From assembly GCA_002506485.1 (NCBI GenBank), contig DAXQ01000090.1:4135-50837 (forward strand): a stretch of DNA of 46,703 nucleotides, given 5' to 3'. The stretch's first letter is position 1; every line of letters starts with the position of its first letter. Of the stretch, positions 15,426 to 23,741 are shown in pieces. A program made the position numbers and the translations under genes. The notes below the pieces were generated by a model. That model did not search any database. It worked only from the letters and a program-made list of their open reading frames with translations, and had not been told where the DNA came from. This stretch comes from Euryarchaeota archaeon UBA136. GTDB taxonomy: Archaea; Thermoplasmatota; Poseidoniia; MGIII; CG-Epi1.

Positions 15426-16652
15426 ATGAATCCGGCTTCAGTTATTTGCCGTGGAGGAAATCTGGAAGTGCCCAATAATCCCATAATTCCAGTAATTATA
15501 GGGGATGGCATAGGTCAGGATGTTAGTCCAGTAGCAATCAAGGTGTTGGATGCTGCCGTCCGGAAGGCTTATGGTAATGATAGAAAGATTTCCTGGAAAC
15601 AGATCCTGGCTGGGGAAGAGGCGTTCAAACAGACAGGTGAATGGTTGCCTGACGAGACGTTAAATTCCATCAGGGAGCACTTGGTTTCGATAAAGGGCCC
15701 ATTGACAACCCCGGTTGGTGGTGGTTTTAGGAGTCTTAATGTTACATTAAGGCAGCGTTTGGATTTGTTCGCATGTGTCCGTCCGATTCGCTGGTTCAAA
15801 GGTGTCCCAAGTCCTGTTAAGGAACCGGCTAAAGTGGATATGATAATATTCAGGGAGAATACAGAAGACATCTATGCAGGTGTCGAGTGGAAAGCTAACA
15901 GTGATGAAGTCAAGAAAGTAATTGAATTTCTTAAAAACGAGATGGGTGTTTCTAAGATCCGTTTTCCAGATACAAGTGCGATAGGTATCAAACCCGTTTC
16001 TAGTGAGGGTACCAAGAGACTTGTTCGTGCGGCCATTAGATATTCCATTTCAAATTCCAAGAAATCTGTGACTTTGGTTCATAAGGGGAATATAATGAAG
16101 TTCACCGAGGGTGGATTCCGAGATTGGGGATACGAACTTGTACGTGAAGAATTTGGAGCTCAGCCTATTGACGGCGGTCCATGGCACAGCTTCAAGAATC
16201 CTGAGAATGGAGATCAGATAATAATCAAGGATGTGATTGCTGATGCAATGCTACAGCAACTCCTCACCCGCCCTTCTGAGTATGATGTTATTGCTACCCT
16301 GAATCTGAATGGGGATTATATTTCGGATGCCCTTGCAGCCCAGGTTGGTGGAATCGGCATCGCTCCCGGTGCGAACATAAATTATGATACAGGACACGCA
16401 TTGTTTGAGGCAACACATGGTACTGCACCCAAATATGCAGGTCAGGACAAGGTCAATCCCGGGTCAGTGATTCTATCAGGTGAGATGATGCTTCGCTATA
16501 TGGGATGGACAGAGGCTGCAGATCTTATTGTAGAAGGAATGCAGAAGACTATAGGGGCTAAGACCGTCACTTATGACTTTGAGAGGCTAATGGATGGTGC
16601 TAAATTGCTAAAATGTAGTGAATTTGGTGATGCCATCATAGATAATCTGTGA
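15426..16652 (+). CDS. icd: NADP-type isocitrate dehydrogenase (bacterial type)
   Basis: Oxidative decarboxylation of isocitrate to 2-oxoglutarate. The 408-residue protein is very close to E. coli Icd as I recall it. It shares NPIIPVIIGDGIG, IKGPLTTPVGGG, RSLNVTLRQ (the Ser of the bacterial phosphorylation site is present), FRENTEDIYAG, LVHKGNIMKFTEGGF, LNLNGDYISDALAAQVGG and FEATHGTAPKYAGQDKVNPG. The Lys-Tyr pair in APKYAG, with the Tyr and Arg in VTYDFERL, are the NADP-specificity residues. I start it at ATG 15426, not the open frame from 15345, because of TATA spacing and family length. It overlaps the NOG1 gene by four bases. Confidence 0.95.
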   Translation: MNPASVICRGGNLEVPNNPIIPVIIGDGIGQDVSPVAIKVLDAAVRKAYGNDRKISWKQILAGEEAFKQTGEWLPDETLNSIREHLVSIKGPLTTPVGGGFRSLNVTLRQRLDLFACVRPIRWFKGVPSPVKEPAKVDMIIFRENTEDIYAGVEWKANSDEVKKVIEFLKNEMGVSKIRFPDTSAIGIKPVSSEGTKRLVRAAIRYSISNSKKSVTLVHKGNIMKFTEGGFRDWGYELVREEFGAQPIDGGPWHSFKNPENGDQIIIKDVIADAMLQQLLTRPSEYDVIATLNLNGDYISDALAAQVGGIGIAPGANINYDTGHALFEATHGTAPKYAGQDKVNPGSVILSGEMMLRYMGWTEAADLIVEGMQKTIGAKTVTYDFERLMDGAKLLKCSEFGDAIIDNL

Positions 16653-17617
16653 ATCTTCAGGATATACCTACAATTGCTACAGCAGAAGAACTTGTAGATA
16701 GAGCCCTGAGAAGAGCCTCAAAGGTTGAAGAAAGCGTCAGAAATGCAGATTACCGGGCAAGATTAACAGCAGTAAGGAAGATACATTCGGTTGCTGATAA
16801 TATTGCAAATCCGTTGCATTCTTATGTTAAAGCCTTTCCTTCATTTGATAACATCCATTCTTTTGATAGATCAATTATAGATTTGACAGTAGGTGTGGAT
16901 AAACTGAGAAAGGCTTTGGGAGGGGTTGATTGGGCTCGTAAAGAAGTTTTGATGATTGCAACAAAGTATGTTCCTAAGGCTCGAGCCAGAAAAAGTGCTG
17001 ATAATACAATGAAGATTATGAGTGAAGCTTATGCTAAAATGACAAATGTTGTAAGGCAAGTAGAGAAAAACCTCAATTTTCTGATTTCAGCTCGTTCTAT
17101 ATTCCGTAACCTTCCTAATGTAGACACTGAAAAGCCATTGGCAGTATTTGCAGGAGCTCCAAATGTTGGCAAATCCAGCCTGATTAGAGCCGTTTCTTCT
17201 GGAAAACCAGAAGTTAAAAGTTATCCTTTTACTACAAAAGGTGTTTCTTTAGGGCACATAAAGGCCAAGTATGATGTAATTCAGGTTATGGATACTCCCG
17301 GATTATTAGATAGGCCAGATTCAGATCGCAATGATATGGAAAAGCAGGGTATAGCAGCACTCGATCATTTGGAGCCAATAATAGTTTTCCTTACTGATTT
17401 GTCTGGAACTTCAGGTTATTCTATTGAGATACAGAAAGCCCTGCATGATGAATTGAAAACTCGTTATTCTAAATATAATTGGTTAGATGTATATAGTAAA
17501 TCTGATTTAGAACCCGAATTCTCGTTGGACTACCCAAATTCTATTTCTGTCTCGGTTATGGATTCTACAGGTATTGAGGATTTAGAGTCAGAATTAGTTA
17601 GAATTTGCAAACAGTAA
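16649..17617 (+). CDS. NOG1-like GTPase (ribosome biogenesis)
   Basis: This 322-residue protein is an Obg/NOG1-class GTPase. The helical N-terminal domain (IPTIATAEELVDRALRRASK) is the NOG1 signature. G1 is AGAPNVGKSSLIRAV, switch I includes YPFTTKG, G3 is DTPGLLDRPDSDRNDME. G4 is SKSD rather than NKxD, a change in the guanine-specificity motif. NOG1 acts in 50S/60S maturation. The GTG start overlaps the icd stop, and the gene ends one base before the convergent guaB. Base composition drops to about 33-35% GC in sampled lines, lower than most of the window. Confidence 0.88.
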   Translation: MNLQDIPTIATAEELVDRALRRASKVEESVRNADYRARLTAVRKIHSVADNIANPLHSYVKAFPSFDNIHSFDRSIIDLTVGVDKLRKALGGVDWARKEVLMIATKYVPKARARKSADNTMKIMSEAYAKMTNVVRQVEKNLNFLISARSIFRNLPNVDTEKPLAVFAGAPNVGKSSLIRAVSSGKPEVKSYPFTTKGVSLGHIKAKYDVIQVMDTPGLLDRPDSDRNDMEKQGIAALDHLEPIIVFLTDLSGTSGYSIEIQKALHDELKTRYSKYNWLDVYSKSDLEPEFSLDYPNSISVSVMDSTGIEDLESELVRICKQ

Positions 17618-19051
17618 TTATTCTTTAACTTGCATATTGTGAGTATTACCCACTATCTGTTGTGTATAAGTTGACATCAATTCAATAACGGCCTTGTTTC
17701 TGAATTCTTCAAGATTCATACATCCGGTATTACTCAATGCAGCTTTAATTTTCCTTATATCCTGTTTAAGTTTTGGTTTCAATCTTCCCCAATTCTCTAC
17801 AGTTCCTTCCTCACCTTCAGCAAAGAAAGTTTTTCTTGCAACATGACCGTATCTATCCAAATTTCTAGCTCTTGCAGATCCCTCACCCCAAGTTGCAACA
17901 TATTTGATATCTGGTTCATGGTTTGTTACTTGCATATTTTCGTCTAATTTCTCTCCTTCAGCCTCAAAAAAATGATTGAAATATCCTCCCATCATTACAA
18001 CATCTGCTACTGTTAGTGCTATAATCATATCACCTGCAGCTGAAACTCCCCCATCAATTACTAGTGGAACATATTTTCCAGTATCTTTTTGAAAATCAGT
18101 TCTAGCTCTTGCAGCATTTAGCAGCGCAGTCATGGGAGCCCTTCCCGTAGCTTTTTCGCGTTGAGTGGTACAAATCGAACCAGAAGACATTCCTATCTTC
18201 ACTAAATCTGCTCCATTTTCCATTAGATATTTAGCACCGTCATAAGTTATGATATTACCAACACAAATAGGTATAGAATCATTCATTTCCTTGAATTCTT
18301 TGATAACCTTCATTGTAAATTCATTAAAAGCATCAGAGGTATCTACTACAATCATATCTGCTCCAGCATCTATGCATGATTTAGCTCGATTCTTCCATCC
18401 TTTGTGTGTCGAAATTGCAGCACCCACTGCTATGTTTTCTACATCTTTTCTAAATGCAATTTTTACTAATCTTCCCAATTCATCTAAGACTACCAAATAA
18501 TTCTTTTCGGTTAATTCACTTTTTGCTTCGTCTAAACTAATATTAGGATTCTTAGAGCATGGTAAATCTTTAGGTTCAATCATTATAGTAGTAACAGATT
18601 CACCAGGTGTTGCATTAGCTTCTAAATATTTATCAAAACTGAATAATCCTAGAAATACGTTATTCCTGTCTGCTATAGGAACTTTTGAATGCCCATGCTT
18701 CTCAACAAGTCTAACAACTTCATCAATAGTGGCAGTTTCCCTAACAGCAATAGGATCCTCCACAAACCCCATTTCATATCCTTTTATTTTTTCAATAATT
18801 TCTACTTGTTCTTTAATGGATAATCTTGCTGGAAGAACACCAATTCCTCCTTCTTTACCTAATGATAAGGCCATTTCATAACCAGTGACTGAAGTCATTG
18901 CAGCACTCATAAATGGTAGTCGTAATTTCATGCCTCCTAGGCTACTACCCAGACTTATTTTTTGCAGAGTACAATCTTTAGAAGTAAAATTTGTTAGCAG
19001 ACTAAATTCGCTGAAAGTTTTGCCTGCTTCTAAAATAACTCTATCTGCCAT
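17618..19051 (-). CDS. guaB: IMP dehydrogenase with CBS domains
   Basis: Converts IMP to XMP using NAD. The 477-residue protein has the TIM barrel split by a CBS pair at about 95-205. The catalytic loop is GSICTTQREKATGRAP, with Cys294. The flap contains RARNLDRYGH with the Arg-Tyr dyad, and the phosphate-binding stretches VIDGGVSAAGDM and MMGGYF are intact. The loop, GEGSARARN and the tail TGCMNLEEF resemble Tritrichomonas-type IMPDH more than the common GIGPGSICTTR loop. Sampled GC is only 27-30%. It has its own short upstream gap (19052-19085) after guaC. Confidence 0.9.
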   Translation of the reverse strand: MADRVILEAGKTFSEFSLLTNFTSKDCTLQKISLGSSLGGMKLRLPFMSAAMTSVTGYEMALSLGKEGGIGVLPARLSIKEQVEIIEKIKGYEMGFVEDPIAVRETATIDEVVRLVEKHGHSKVPIADRNNVFLGLFSFDKYLEANATPGESVTTIMIEPKDLPCSKNPNISLDEAKSELTEKNYLVVLDELGRLVKIAFRKDVENIAVGAAISTHKGWKNRAKSCIDAGADMIVVDTSDAFNEFTMKVIKEFKEMNDSIPICVGNIITYDGAKYLMENGADLVKIGMSSGSICTTQREKATGRAPMTALLNAARARTDFQKDTGKYVPLVIDGGVSAAGDMIIALTVADVVMMGGYFNHFFEAEGEKLDENMQVTNHEPDIKYVATWGEGSARARNLDRYGHVARKTFFAEGEEGTVENWGRLKPKLKQDIRKIKAALSNTGCMNLEEFRNKAVIELMSTYTQQIVGNTHNMQVKE

Positions 19052-19085
19052 TTTAAGTCATAACAGATAAGTTTATTAAATTTGC

Positions 19086-20135
19086 TCAGTTATTCTCGTG
19101 GATGGTATATATTTCATTAGTTGTTATAGTAACTCTAACAAATGTAGTACATTTTGGTAGGTCTTTAATCCTTCTTGCACCAACGTAGGAGCAAGCCGAT
19201 CGTATTCCTCCCAAAATAGATTGAACTGTGATTTCTACAGGACCTCTATATGGAACCTCAACTTCTTTTCCTTCTGGAGCCCTATGTTTTGCAACTTCAC
19301 CAAAATAAGTTTTCATTGCTTTTGCTGAACTCATTCCATAGAAAGATTTGTATTGCTTTCCATTTTCCTTAGTTTTTAGTTCACCACCAGATTCATCGTG
19401 ACCTGCAAACATACCTCCCAACATCACAAAATCTGCACCTGCGGCGAAAGCCTTTGCAACATCTCCTGGAGAATTACATCCCCCATCGGACATAACATGC
19501 CCTCCAAGGCCGTGGGCAGCATCTGCACACTCTGATATCGCTGAAAGCTGAGGATATCCTACTCCTGCAACTTTCCTTGTGGTACAGACAGAACCGGGCC
19601 CAATTCCAACCTTGACTATGTCAGCTCCAGCAAGGATAAGGGCTTCTGACATTTCTCTAGTAGCAATATTACCAGCGATGATGATTTTATCCTTGAATTG
19701 TTTGCGAACCTTTCCGACAAATTGCAAGAAGTCTTCCCGATAACCGTTTGCAACATCCAGACAAATGAATTTTAGTCCATTGTCAAGCTTCATTTTTCTC
19801 TTTAATAGTTCAAGACTTTCATCGGTGGAACCTGAGGTTATGGCGATGTTATCAGGGTCCATTCCTTTTTCTAGAGCGGATTTAATTTCTTTGACTGAAT
19901 AGAATTTCTGAAGACATGTAAGCATTTCATTCTTTTGAAGAGCCTTTGCCATTTCAAAAGTTCCAGTAGTATCCATATTAGCGGCAACAACAGGTACTCC
20001 TTTCCATTCCATTTTAGTGTGCCTGAATTTAAATTCTCTAATGAGTGTCACATCAGATCTTGACTTCAGAGTACTTCTCTTCGGTCTTATCAGTACATCA
20101 CGAAAGGTTAGCTTTAGGTCGTCATCTATGCGCAT
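19086..20135 (-). CDS. guaC: GMP reductase
   Basis: GuaC reductively deaminates GMP to IMP with NADPH. The 349-residue protein lacks CBS domains and is close to E. coli GuaC as recalled. It shares DLKLTFRDVLIRPKRSTLKS, AANMDTTGTF, CLDVANGY, GADIVKVGIGPGSVCTTR with Cys184, GYPQLSAI, SDGGCNSPGDVAKAF, MLGGMFAGHDESGG and FYGMSSAKAMK. This separates it from IMPDH. The enzyme type is uncommon in archaea as far as I know, and the similarity suggests acquisition from bacteria. A TATA-like box at 20166-20174 gives it its own promoter. It lies between guaB and hpt, allowing guanine nucleotides to be recycled to IMP. Confidence 0.93.
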   Translation of the reverse strand: MRIDDDLKLTFRDVLIRPKRSTLKSRSDVTLIREFKFRHTKMEWKGVPVVAANMDTTGTFEMAKALQKNEMLTCLQKFYSVKEIKSALEKGMDPDNIAITSGSTDESLELLKRKMKLDNGLKFICLDVANGYREDFLQFVGKVRKQFKDKIIIAGNIATREMSEALILAGADIVKVGIGPGSVCTTRKVAGVGYPQLSAISECADAAHGLGGHVMSDGGCNSPGDVAKAFAAGADFVMLGGMFAGHDESGGELKTKENGKQYKSFYGMSSAKAMKTYFGEVAKHRAPEGKEVEVPYRGPVEITVQSILGGIRSACSYVGARRIKDLPKCTTFVRVTITTNEIYTIHENN

Positions 20136-20165
20136 CGTTTGCCCCTATCTCGCCTGCTTGGTCTC

Positions 20166-20174
20166 TATTAAATG
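20166..20174 (-). promoter_or_regulatory. TATA-like box of guaC
   Basis: CATTTAATA on the minus strand is centred about 35 bases before ATG 20135 in the 48-base gap to hpt. A short leader of about 10 bases is implied. Confidence 0.45.
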
Positions 20175-20183
20175 ATTTGCTTC

Positions 20184-20702
20184 TCAGTCTATGTCTTCAG
20201 GTTCCATGACCATAACATCTTTCAGGTTCCTATACTTCTCATTATAATCCAATCCATACCCTACTACAAATTCGGGAGGTATCTCAAAACCAACATAGTC
20301 TATCTCAAAATCCAATTTGGCTACCGTTTTTTTGTAAAGTATTGAGGCTACAGACACGGATTTTGGTCCAGCCTCTTTGAGTCTGTTGACAAGAAAATTA
20401 ATGGTAAAACCGGAATCAATAATATCTTCTACAATGATTATATGTCTGTCATCTATATCTGCTGAAATATCCTTCCTAAATTTTATTGTCCCTGTTGATG
20501 AATCATCTTCATAACTTCGGATCTTGACAAAATCAACTTCAGTGCTTATGCTTAGCTCTCTAAGAAGATCGGCCATGAATACATAACATCCATTTAAAAT
20601 TCCAATAAATATAGGTGATTTATTTTTGTAATCCTTGGAGATGGTATCAGCTAATTCCTTTACCCGTTTTTTTATCTCAGATTCTGAAAGTAGTAATTTC
20701 AT
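20184..20702 (-). CDS. hpt: Hypoxanthine(-guanine) phosphoribosyltransferase
   Basis: Salvages hypoxanthine, and probably guanine, onto PRPP. The 172-residue protein has the bacterial Hpt pattern. FIGILNGCYVFMADLLREL is near the N-terminus, VDFVKIRSYEDDSSTG forms the flexible loop, and IIIVEDIIDSGFT is the PRPP-binding motif with the acidic pair. VDYVGFEIPPEFVVGYGLDYNEKYRNL is the purine-side segment. It starts three bases after apt and shares its transcript. Hpt from bacteria differs from the short archaeal APRT-like Hpt group, so this may be an acquired gene. Confidence 0.93.
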   Translation of the reverse strand: MKLLLSESEIKKRVKELADTISKDYKNKSPIFIGILNGCYVFMADLLRELSISTEVDFVKIRSYEDDSSTGTIKFRKDISADIDDRHIIIVEDIIDSGFTINFLVNRLKEAGPKSVSVASILYKKTVAKLDFEIDYVGFEIPPEFVVGYGLDYNEKYRNLKDVMVMEPEDID

Positions 20703-20705
20703 GTC

Positions 20706-21239
20706 TTAGTATTGCACTAAGGAATGAACGTTATATTGATTTAGTCTTTTTCTCCCATTTAATCCTTCAAGTTCGATTAATAGACTAAGTCCCTTGATAT
20801 TTCCACCTAATTTTGATACTAGTTTGCATGTAGCCTCAGCGGTACCCCCAGTTGCAAGCAAATCATCCACAATAAGGACGTTTTGCCCTTCTGTAATAGC
20901 ATCTTCATGTATTTCTAAAGCATCAGTTCCGTATTCTAGCTCATAAGATACGCTCTCCGTTTTCCAAGGCAGCTTTCCTGGTTTTCTGACTGGAACAAAA
21001 CTGCAATTCAAAACATCTGCGATTGGGGCTCCAAATATGAATCCCCTCGATTCGATGCCGACGACAACATCGATTTCGAGATCCATAAACGGGGCCGCCA
21101 TTTCCTTCACCGATGCCCGCAGGGTGTCGATGTCCGATAGGACTGGCGTAATATCCTTGAACAATATGCCTTTTTTTGGGAAGTCAGGCACATCTCTTAT
21201 CCTATCAGCGATACTATCTACACTATCTTTGGATTCCAT
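20706..21239 (-). CDS. apt: Adenine phosphoribosyltransferase
   Basis: Forms AMP from adenine and PRPP. The 177-residue protein begins with the family signature IRDVPDFPKKGILFKDITPVL, then VVGIESRGFIFGAPIAD, FVPVRKPGKLPW, LEIHEDAI, and the PRPP loop VLIVDDLLATGGTAEA. Length matches bacterial Apt. It is first in the apt-hpt pair. Its 65-base upstream region carries two tandem inverted repeats separating it from the permease gene. The C-terminus is NVHSLVQY. Confidence 0.95.
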   Translation of the reverse strand: MESKDSVDSIADRIRDVPDFPKKGILFKDITPVLSDIDTLRASVKEMAAPFMDLEIDVVVGIESRGFIFGAPIADVLNCSFVPVRKPGKLPWKTESVSYELEYGTDALEIHEDAITEGQNVLIVDDLLATGGTAEATCKLVSKLGGNIKGLSLLIELEGLNGRKRLNQYNVHSLVQY

Positions 21240-21260
21240 GACCTAGGTATTTGGTGTGTT

Positions 21261-21286
21261 CCCCTGAGCCCTTTCAGACTCAGGGG
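21261..21286 (-). terminator. GC-rich inverted repeat between purine permease and apt
   Basis: CCCCTGAG (21261-21268) and CTCAGGGG (21279-21286) form an 8-base-pair stem with a 10-base loop. It follows the permease stop by about 17 bases on the minus strand and precedes apt ATG 21239 by 21 bases. It may be a terminator for the permease message or a structured apt leader. No T-run follows. Confidence 0.5.
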
Positions 21287-21290
21287 GGAG

Positions 21291-21316
21291 TTTCATATTT
21301 TATCTAAAATATGAAA
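21291..21316 (-). repeat. AT-rich inverted repeat across the permease stop codon
   Basis: TTTCATATTTT (21291-21301) and AAAATATGAAA (21306-21316) are perfect 11-base arms around four bases. The TAG stop of the permease (21306-21304) lies in the loop edge, so the repeat includes the last codons. As DNA it could equally be a protein-binding palindrome or hold the apt TATA region. Confidence 0.7.
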
Positions 21317-22806
21317 GACAGTAGCCAATCAAAGGTCGATTGGTCACCAGGTCCGACGTAGAACATCAGCATTAGAACCGCAAGCACATTTACAACTGGG
21401 TTCAATTTGTCCATTTTGCCCATTCCTATCTTGATTGCTACGTAAGAGATCAGACCCCATGCGATTCCGTCTGCAATAGAATAGGTGAAAGGCATCAATA
21501 CCATTGTTATGAATGCAGGAATGGCCAACTCTTTGTCATTCCAGTTGATGTCCGCAGCCTGTTTCATCATCATAGCGCCTACAATTACTAGTGCTGGGGC
21601 TACAGCAAATGTAGGTATCTGTGTGAAAAGGCCTGCAAATAAAAGTCCTGACAGCATCAATACACCTACAACTACAGCAACTAATCCGGTTTTACCACCT
21701 TCTTCAACACCAGCTCCAGATTCAATGTATGTGGTTGTGGTACTAGTTCCCATCGCAGCTCCAACCATGGTAGCAGCTGCATCAGACATGAATGCTTCAT
21801 CAGAGTCTTGTAATTCATCATTTTCATCAACAAATCCACCTTGTCTTCCCACAGAGTATAGAGTTCCTGCTGTATCAAATATATCTACAAAGAGGAAGGC
21901 AATCATCACTAAGATAAAATCGCCCATATTATCTCCAGACAAGTCCCCAAGTGCGCCGAAAGCAGCGAACATGGATTCTTCAGGCATTTTAGCAACTTCA
22001 AACAAGCTACTCGTGTCAAGGTTATCCATTGAACCAACAGCAACAGCTTCAACACCGTTGTATGGATCAGAAGCTCCCATTATCCAGCCACCAATGATAG
22101 TTGTACCTAATATTCCATAAATCATGGCTCCTTGAATTCCTCTTGCCATCATGACTGCTATTGCTATAAGACAGATCAGCGCCCATAATTCACCAGACTG
22201 ATGGGTGAAACTTTCAGTTGTAGCTAAGTTGACTAAAGTAGCAAAATCATCTTGAATCCAGCCCATTTCCCTGAATCCGATAATTGCTAAGAACATTCCA
22301 ATACCAGCTCCTGTAGCAATCTTCAGATCCTTTGGTATTGCATTGATCATTTCTGTTCTCCATCCTACCTGAGGCAAGGATAGTATCATGAAGATTACAC
22401 CTTCAACCAGAACGGCCGCAAGAGCAACTTCCCAAGCAATCCCCATACCTAGAACTACTGCAAAAGTAAAGTAAGCATTGAGACCCATTCCAGGAGCCAA
22501 TGCGAATGGTTTATTCGCCCATAGACCCATAACAACACATCCAACAAAGGCTGCTACAGCCGTTGCAACTAATGCGTCATTAAAGGGAATCCCTGAGATA
22601 GAGAGCATGTCAGGGTTAACAAACAAAATGTATGCCATTGTCAGGAACGTTGTAATTCCAGCCCTTATCTCGGTCTCTACCGTGCTTCCAGCTTTTGTGA
22701 TTCCAAAGGTATCTTCTAGGAAATCTCCCGTTTCTGCCGCTGGGGCAGGCGGGGCATCCATTCCAGAACCTTCGTCACCACCATTTTCCATATAGTCGTC
22801 ACTCAT
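21304..22806 (-). CDS. NCS2-family purine permease (AzgA-like)
   Basis: This is a 500-residue membrane protein with about 12-14 hydrophobic segments. After an acidic, Pro/Ala-rich cytoplasmic tail of about 30 residues come TVETEIRAGITTFLTMAYILFVNP, then FALAPGMGLNAYFTFAVV and ATGAGIGMFLAIIGF. These are the AzgA-type hallmarks for adenine, guanine and hypoxanthine uptake. VDIFDTAGTLYSVGRQGGF and the ESGAGVEEGGKTGLVAVVVG stretch also match. Its place upstream of apt and hpt supports a purine-base substrate. An AGGTG ribosome site lies eight bases before ATG 22806, and a TATA-like CTTAATAAAC at 22841-22850 gives a short leader. No purine riboswitch fold is evident. Confidence 0.92.
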   Translation of the reverse strand: MSDDYMENGGDEGSGMDAPPAPAAETGDFLEDTFGITKAGSTVETEIRAGITTFLTMAYILFVNPDMLSISGIPFNDALVATAVAAFVGCVVMGLWANKPFALAPGMGLNAYFTFAVVLGMGIAWEVALAAVLVEGVIFMILSLPQVGWRTEMINAIPKDLKIATGAGIGMFLAIIGFREMGWIQDDFATLVNLATTESFTHQSGELWALICLIAIAVMMARGIQGAMIYGILGTTIIGGWIMGASDPYNGVEAVAVGSMDNLDTSSLFEVAKMPEESMFAAFGALGDLSGDNMGDFILVMIAFLFVDIFDTAGTLYSVGRQGGFVDENDELQDSDEAFMSDAAATMVGAAMGTSTTTTYIESGAGVEEGGKTGLVAVVVGVLMLSGLLFAGLFTQIPTFAVAPALVIVGAMMMKQAADINWNDKELAIPAFITMVLMPFTYSIADGIAWGLISYVAIKIGMGKMDKLNPVVNVLAVLMLMFYVGPGDQSTFDWLLSFIF

Positions 22807-22892
22807 GGTTTTTACACCTAAAAAATTAGACGAGAGAATCGTTTATTAAGTGTATCGGGTGTTTTCCTTTTTAAAACAGATGTTTTTTTCGT

Positions 22893-23741
22893 CTATAAAT
22901 CACGTTTATTACAATCCGTTTGACTAAAAACCCTAATGCGTTTCTCATCGGCGTATTCCTTCCATTTTCTGTAATCTGCTTTTTTCATTCCCTTCCTGTG
23001 AAAATACAACCCCTCTGCATCACTTGCTTTAATTGCATCATCAAGAAGAGTTGGTGTTAATGAGGGAAGCCCATAATTTGCGACCATGTGTCCCAAACAC
23101 ATCTCATGTGAAAGCGCAGCTTCCGTGAATCTAGGCGTATAATGCCCTCCTCCAATACCCACTACAGCCACTCCTTCGGCAGGTTCAAGTTCCAACAGTG
23201 ATACTATCAAAGCTTTAGCAGGTTCTCTCAATTCCCATTGATCCTCTCCGGAACCTATTTCCAAGAACATGGTTGGCTTGTCTATCAAAGGTCCATGATG
23301 TGTAGTCTCAAAGCAGACATCGTATCCTGGTAATCTGTTTTTGTATATACTAAGTAATAATCCAGTCATCCATTGAGGTGAGGTTCCAGAGACTCTTTCT
23401 TCTTGACCTCCATAGTCGGCTTTACCCCAATTTCCGATTGGATGGACAGTAAGACTCGGTCTTCCGCTTGCGGCCTTGTGACGAGATAAGAAAACGATAT
23501 TCTCGACATTGATTCCAGTCTCTTCAACCCATTTACGATCTATACCCTCAGCATGGATATGCAATTTTTTTATGGTTATGAGTCTTGTTCCATTTAGACA
23601 AAAACTTCCATAATCATTTGAAAGATTCCATATTTTTCCTCCATCAAATTCTCCATCCTCTTCCCATTCTGCCATTTCCAGCAGCCTGTCTCTCAAGTTT
23701 ATTGAGGCTGTATCTGCCTCCGAAGCTATAATCAGGTTCAT
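22893..23741 (-). CDS. dtdA: D-aminoacyl-tRNA deacylase, DTD2 type
   Basis: Removes D-amino acids wrongly attached to tRNA. The 282-residue protein has the archaeal/plant DTD2 pattern: IVFLSRHKAASGRPSLTVHP, IGNWG, CFETTHHGPLIDKPTMFLEIGS, and VVGIGGGHYTPRFTE. Histidines in LTVHP, THHGP and GGHY are the conserved cluster. The ATG overlaps the hutU stop by four bases, so it is read from the hutU transcript. DTD2 has also been shown to remove N-ethyl adducts from D-aminoacyl tRNAs in other organisms. The coupling to histidine degradation is unexplained. Downstream is a clean gap of 86 bases to the purine permease promoter. Confidence 0.93.
   Translation of the reverse strand: MNLIIASEADTASINLRDRLLEMAEWEEDGEFDGGKIWNLSNDYGSFCLNGTRLITIKKLHIHAEGIDRKWVEETGINVENIVFLSRHKAASGRPSLTVHPIGNWGKADYGGQEERVSGTSPQWMTGLLLSIYKNRLPGYDVCFETTHHGPLIDKPTMFLEIGSGEDQWELREPAKALIVSLLELEPAEGVAVVGIGGGHYTPRFTEAALSHEMCLGHMVANYGLPSLTPTLLDDAIKASDAEGLYFHRKGMKKADYRKWKEYADEKRIRVFSQTDCNKRDL

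Noticed and set aside
15345..15511. Longer versions of isocitrate dehydrogenase (from 15345) and proline dehydrogenase (from 15511)
   Set aside because: They overlap each other on opposite strands, exceed family lengths and cover both TATA boxes.
21485..22120. A 211-codon plus-strand frame opposite the permease gene
   Set aside because: It mirrors a strongly conserved membrane protein gene and has low-complexity Ser/Thr/Pro content typical of antisense shadows.
22807..22892. A purine riboswitch upstream of the permease
   Set aside because: No three-helix junction or conserved core could be found; the gap looks like a promoter and a short leader.
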